From JACDAN01 sp035711385 (GTDB lineage: Bacteria; Actinomycetota; Thermoleophilia; Gaiellales; Gaiellaceae), in the NCBI GenBank assembly GCA_035711385.1, contig DASTCG010000054.1:1-33446 (forward strand): DNA of 33,446 bases, given 5' to 3'. How positions within the stretch are numbered: position 1 is the stretch's first letter; each line of letters begins with the position of its first letter. The position numbers and the translations under genes were made by a program. A model generated the notes under the pieces. The model had not been told where the DNA came from. It saw only the letters and a program-made list of their open reading frames with translations, and did not search any database. Positions 30,995 through 33,446 of the stretch are shown here, piece after piece.

Positions 30995-31000
30995 ACTCTA
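30995..31000 (-). promoter_or_regulatory. TAGAGT box 7 nt before the hydrolase GTG (leaderless-type -10)
   Basis: Minus-strand TAGAGT overlaps the TAG stop of the upstream flavoprotein gene and is followed by seven bases and the GTG at 30987. No Shine-Dalgarno is present. Confidence 0.4.
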
Positions 31001-32191
31001 CTTCGGGAGCACGCCGAGCGGTGCGTGCGTCCTGATCTGCTGCTTCAGCAGCTCCTCGACCTCCTCGGACTGCCCGACGGCGAGGGCGCCGATCACATCC
31101 TCGTTCTCGTCGCCGTAGAGCACATAGAGGTCGTTGTCGAGCAACGAGCCGTGGGTGACGACCTCGGCGTCGCGCCTCGCGTCGCCGAAGACCCTGATCG
31201 TGATCCCGAAGATCTCGGTGAAGAAGGTCGAGACCGTGTCGTAGCCTCCATCGGCGCCCGCCAGCACCTTGCCGACCTCCGTGCCCTGGTAGTTGGCGTT
31301 CGACCAGTGCTCGATCCGGCGGTGTCGCTCGAACAGCGGGTCGTAGAAGCGGGCGACGTCGCCGGCCGCGTAGACGTCCGGCACGTTGGTCTCGAATCGC
31401 TCGTTGACGACGATCCCGTTGTCGAGCTCGATCCCGCTGTCCTCGAGGAAGTCCGTGACCGGCGTGACGCCGACTCCCACGACGGCGAGCTCCGTTTCGA
31501 CCTCGCGACCGTTCTTGGTCGAGATCCGCTCGATGCGGCCCTTGCCGTCGAATGCATCGACCTCATTGCCGAGGACGAGGTCGACGCCCTTCTCCTCGTA
31601 CAGCGAGGCGAGCTCGCCGCTGAGCTCCTCGACGCCGAGCTGGTCGAAGAGCCAGTTGCCGAGGTGGACGAGCGAGACCTGCTTCCCGATCTGGGTCAAC
31701 GACGCCGCGACCTCCATGCCGATGAAGCCGGCGCCCACGACCGCGGCACGTTCGGCCCCGTCCGCCGCCTCCCGGATCGCCTCGGAGTTCCGGACCGTGC
31801 GTAGGGTGAACACCCCGTCGAGGTCGGCACCCGGGACGGGGAGCGTTCGGGGCCAGGCGCCGGCCGCGAGGAGCAACTTGCCGTAGCCCAGCCTCCTCCC
31901 GTCGAGCTGCACGGCGCGCTCACGCGTGTCCACGCTTGCGACCGAGGTCTCGAGCATGACCTCGACGTCGTTGTCGCGGTAGAACGCCTCCTCCTCGACG
32001 AGCGGCTCCTCGTTCGACTCTCCGCGGAGGAACTTCTTCGAGAGCGGAGGCCGGTGATACGGCAGTGTCGAGTCGCGCGAGACGAGCGCGATCCGTCCCT
32101 CGCCGCCGGACTCACGGTACGACTTGATCCCACGCGCAGAGGCGAGGCCCCCGCCCACGATCACAAGCTCGAAGTTCTCCATCGTCTCCAT
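30998..32191 (-). CDS. Ferredoxin/rubredoxin-reductase-like FAD-dependent NAD(P)H oxidoreductase
   Basis: 397 aa. FAD-binding VIVGGGLASARG is at 10-21, PYHRPPLSKKFLRG at 44-57, the NAD(P)-binding second Rossmann fold AAVVGAGFIGMEVAASL near 149-165 and the FAD closing motif VYAAGDVARF near 272-281. The C-terminal domain (from about 310) resembles that of oxygenase-coupled ferredoxin reductases. No CxxC is seen, so it is a one-electron-carrier reductase rather than a thioredoxin-type enzyme. ATG 32191 has GGAGG upstream; ATG 32182 is an alternative. It could reduce a ferredoxin or Rieske protein, none of which is nearby. Confidence 0.88.
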   Translation of the reverse strand: METMENFELVIVGGGLASARGIKSYRESGGEGRIALVSRDSTLPYHRPPLSKKFLRGESNEEPLVEEEAFYRDNDVEVMLETSVASVDTRERAVQLDGRRLGYGKLLLAAGAWPRTLPVPGADLDGVFTLRTVRNSEAIREAADGAERAAVVGAGFIGMEVAASLTQIGKQVSLVHLGNWLFDQLGVEELSGELASLYEEKGVDLVLGNEVDAFDGKGRIERISTKNGREVETELAVVGVGVTPVTDFLEDSGIELDNGIVVNERFETNVPDVYAAGDVARFYDPLFERHRRIEHWSNANYQGTEVGKVLAGADGGYDTVSTFFTEIFGITIRVFGDARRDAEVVTHGSLLDNDLYVLYGDENEDVIGALAVGQSEEVEELLKQQIRTHAPLGVLPK

Positions 32192-32523
32192 GTACGTGTC
32201 GGGCCTCCGTTCGGTCTTACCCGCGTAAGGACGGCGCGAACCGGGTTACGAACCGTACCCAGATCGCGCCGACGGAACGGGCAAACGCAAGCCGTGGGGC
32301 GACTGGGCCAACGAGCTGCCGACGGACTTCTCGCGTGAAGGCGTTCAAGCGACAGCTGCCGGCTTCGGCCGGACGTTCTCGCCGCACGGGCTTGCCAAGC
32401 GCTTTCTCTCGGACAATCCGAGCGGGCCGCAACGCCGGTAAGGACCGATGAGGTCGTGGATGCCGAGGAGTACCGCTTTTGCAAACTCCACCCGCAGGAC
32501 AGGAAAGGGCGCATCATCGGTCG
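32192..32523 (+). other. 332-bp region without a confident gene; holds a start-less open frame
   Basis: The minus-strand flavoprotein starts at its left edge and the His-rich membrane gene at its right. Between stops at 32226 and 32439 a plus frame of 70 codons (32229-32441) is open and protein-like (KPWGDWANELPTDFSREG, GFGRTFSPHGLAKRFL) but has no ATG, GTG or TTG, so it may be a gene remnant. Downstream, another frame reads DEVVDAEEYRFCKLHPQDRK, also without a start. Third-position GC is clearly lower than in neighbouring genes. No homology is recognised; either frame may be fortuitous. Confidence 0.4.
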
Positions 32524-33078
32524 ATGACCGACGTTAGGCGTGACATTCTCGCCCTCGCGTGCGCGATCAGCGCCGGCATCCACGCCGGCCTCGTTCCCGA
32601 CCACTTGGAGGAGAACATCGCCGCCGGCGTGGGGTTTGCCGTGTCGGCGGTGATCCTTGCGGGTCTCGCGGTCGCACTAGCCCGACAGCCGAGACGAATC
32701 CACGTTCACATCGCGGTCGTCGTCTTCATAGGATTGATCGTCGCGTACGTCCTCGCCGTGACGACCGGAGTCCCGGGGCTCGTGCCTGAGCCCGAGCCGA
32801 TCGACGGTCTCGCCCTCGTGACCAAGTTCGTCGAGGTCGCCGGACTCGCCGTCGCGGTCAGCCTCGAAGGATCCTTCCTGCCGCGGCTCCGACCGATTCC
32901 GCTCGGCCTCGTCGCATTCGTCGTGGCCTTCAGCGCGGCCGCCGCCGTCGCCTTGTCGAGCGGGCACGCCGGGCATTCGCACGAGCCCTCGCATCACCAC
33001 CATCACGGCGCGTAAGGCGCGCACGGCCGGCATCGTCGCGCAGTTCCCGAGGCGCTTTCGCTGACGAGGTAAGGACCG
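32225..33078 (+). repeat. Three direct copies of GTAAGGAC in noncoding DNA
   Basis: GTAAGGAC occurs at 32225-32232, 32438-32445 and 33069-33076; the last two extend to GGTAAGGACCG. The first two flank the 70-codon start-less frame, each supplying its bounding TAA stop. They might mark ends of small insertions or be shared control elements. Chance is possible. Confidence 0.35.
32524..33015 (+). CDS. Four- to five-helix membrane protein with His-rich C-terminus
   Basis: 163 aa. Hydrophobic segments at about 8-20, 29-50, 57-78, 92-112 and 123-145 give a compact inner-membrane protein. The tail SGHAGHSHEPSHHHHHGA contains eight histidines in 18 residues, suggesting binding of Zn, Ni, Co or Cu at the membrane surface. 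The ATG at 32524 begins a cytoplasmic TDVRRD segment; an upstream in-frame start would add 15 polar residues. Family not recognised. It precedes the sigma/anti-sigma remnants on the same strand with no clear terminator between. Confidence 0.72.
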   Translation: MTDVRRDILALACAISAGIHAGLVPDHLEENIAAGVGFAVSAVILAGLAVALARQPRRIHVHIAVVVFIGLIVAYVLAVTTGVPGLVPEPEPIDGLALVTKFVEVAGLAVAVSLEGSFLPRLRPIPLGLVAFVVAFSAAAAVALSSGHAGHSHEPSHHHHHGA

Positions 33079-33106
33079 CGCGGACTGCGTCACTCATCTG
33101 TCATGA

Positions 33107-33259
33107 GCGCTGCCAACCTCGCTTCTAAGCAGCGGCACCCGTCAGGACCAGGCTGTCGGCCGGCTCTACGAGACGCTGCACGACGGACGCAACAAGCTTC
33201 GTGCCCACCTCGACCGGGAGCGCCTTTCGATCGACCGTTGGCTGGAGGTGACCGAGTAA
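33107..33259 (+). pseudogene. 3' fragment of a sigma-70 (ECF-like) factor gene
   Basis: About 50 codons are open after an in-frame TGA at 33104. The product ends RLYETLHDGRNKLRAHLDRERLSIDRWLEVTE, which resembles the end of sigma region 4.2 (the LH-x-R-x-KLR helix) of ECF-type factors. Codon use is gene-like, but no start codon fits and regions 2 and the first part of 4 are absent, so the gene seems truncated. An ATG at 33103 is in another frame. Its TAA overlaps the ATG of the next gene (TAATG), as in intact sigma/anti-sigma pairs. Confidence 0.55.
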
Positions 33260-33446
33260 TGGAAGGCCCGGAGCTCAGGCAGGCACTCGCGCGATTGTTC
33301 GGTCCCGGCGCTCCGGAGATCGGCTGTGACGTGTGCTTCGCGAGGCTCGACGAATACGTGGACGCGGAGATCGCCGGACGCAACGTCGAGGCGGGCCTCC
33401 CCGGCTTCAAGGCTCACCTGGACGGCTGCCCGGCCTGCCGGGAGGA
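33259..33446 (+). CDS. Zinc-finger anti-sigma-like protein (zf-HC2 type), 3' end outside window
   Basis: The first 62 codons are visible. The sequence GCDVCFARLDEYVDAEIAGRN...FKAHLDGCPACREE has the C-x2-C ... H-x3-C-x2-C arrangement of zinc-binding anti-sigma domains. The ATG overlaps the stop of the truncated sigma gene, so translation was designed to be coupled. With its sigma partner broken, it may be a relic or may bind another sigma factor. The remainder lies beyond the right edge. Confidence 0.72.
   Translation, partial: MEGPELRQALARLFGPGAPEIGCDVCFARLDEYVDAEIAGRNVEAGLPGFKAHLDGCPACRE

Noticed and set aside
32448..32537. 29-codon ATG frame after the second GTAAGGAC copy
   Set aside because: The product is basic and low-complexity, and it runs into the next gene's start.
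33103..33258. ATG frame continuing in frame into the anti-sigma gene
   Set aside because: Its product is proline/arginine-rich; the sigma-like frame has better codon use and a recognisable ending.
1..33446. tRNA, rRNA, CRISPR array, transposase or phage genes
   Set aside because: I looked through the intergenic gaps and reading frames and saw none; the gaps are mostly under 100 bp.

Overview
The window looks like chromosomal DNA of a high-GC actinobacterium. G or C dominates third codon positions, GTG and TTG starts are frequent, and many genes join through ATGA or GTGA overlaps. An F420-type luciferase-like oxidoreductase, a zinc-ribbon adenylate cyclase/AAA/TPR protein, a DUF4242 protein and several TANNNT boxes 6-7 nt before start codons (leaderless style) would fit Thermoleophilia (Gaiellales or Solirubrobacterales). 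That placement is an inference from gene content. I saw no tRNA, rRNA, CRISPR array, transposase or phage gene.

Layout. 1-3637 (minus): a probable operon of membrane protein, universal stress protein, cysteine-free FAD oxidoreductase and a GNAT/acyl-CoA-synthetase-like (Pat-type) acyltransferase cut by the window edge. 3756-5513 (plus): a small membrane protein, two DUF2269-like membrane proteins and a DedA protein. 5501-6733 (minus): RNA ligase RtcB. 6771-9644 (plus): class III aminotransferase, rhodanese, family-2 glycosyltransferase and YdcF-like protein, tightly coupled. 9634-11618 (minus): a PadR regulator translationally coupled to a secreted alpha/beta hydrolase. Upstream of PadR lies a 164-nt imperfect palindrome, then an orphan MshEN (GspE N-terminal) protein at 11852-12547.

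12553-22686 is the metabolic core. It holds a luciferase-like oxidoreductase, a DUF4234 protein, a DUF606 transporter, an LspA-like protein, a VOC protein with an M20-type N-carbamoyl amidase, and, divergently, a complete NMT1-type ABC importer (two permeases, ATPase, lipoprotein) followed by a dihydropyrimidinase. With the CoA-acylating (methyl)malonate-semialdehyde dehydrogenase (25716-27245) and the omega-amino-acid-type aminotransferase (28762-30114), these could take dihydropyrimidines through N-carbamoyl-beta-amino acids and beta-amino acids to acetyl-CoA or propionyl-CoA. No dihydropyrimidine dehydrogenase (PreTA) is visible. The luciferase-like flavoprotein is the candidate for the missing first redox step, which is the most testable new idea here.

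22739-25100 carries a DUF4242 gene convergent with the adenylate cyclase/AAA/TPR gene. 27330-28670 is an ArsR-SRPBCC-GNAT group with a readable promoter and overlapping dyads. 30118-32191 encodes a hydrolase and a ferredoxin-reductase-like flavoprotein. The right end (32192-33446) is less compact: a start-less reading frame, repeated GTAAGGAC words, a His-rich membrane protein, the 3' end of a sigma-factor-like gene without its 5' part, and a zinc-finger anti-sigma-like gene running off the window.
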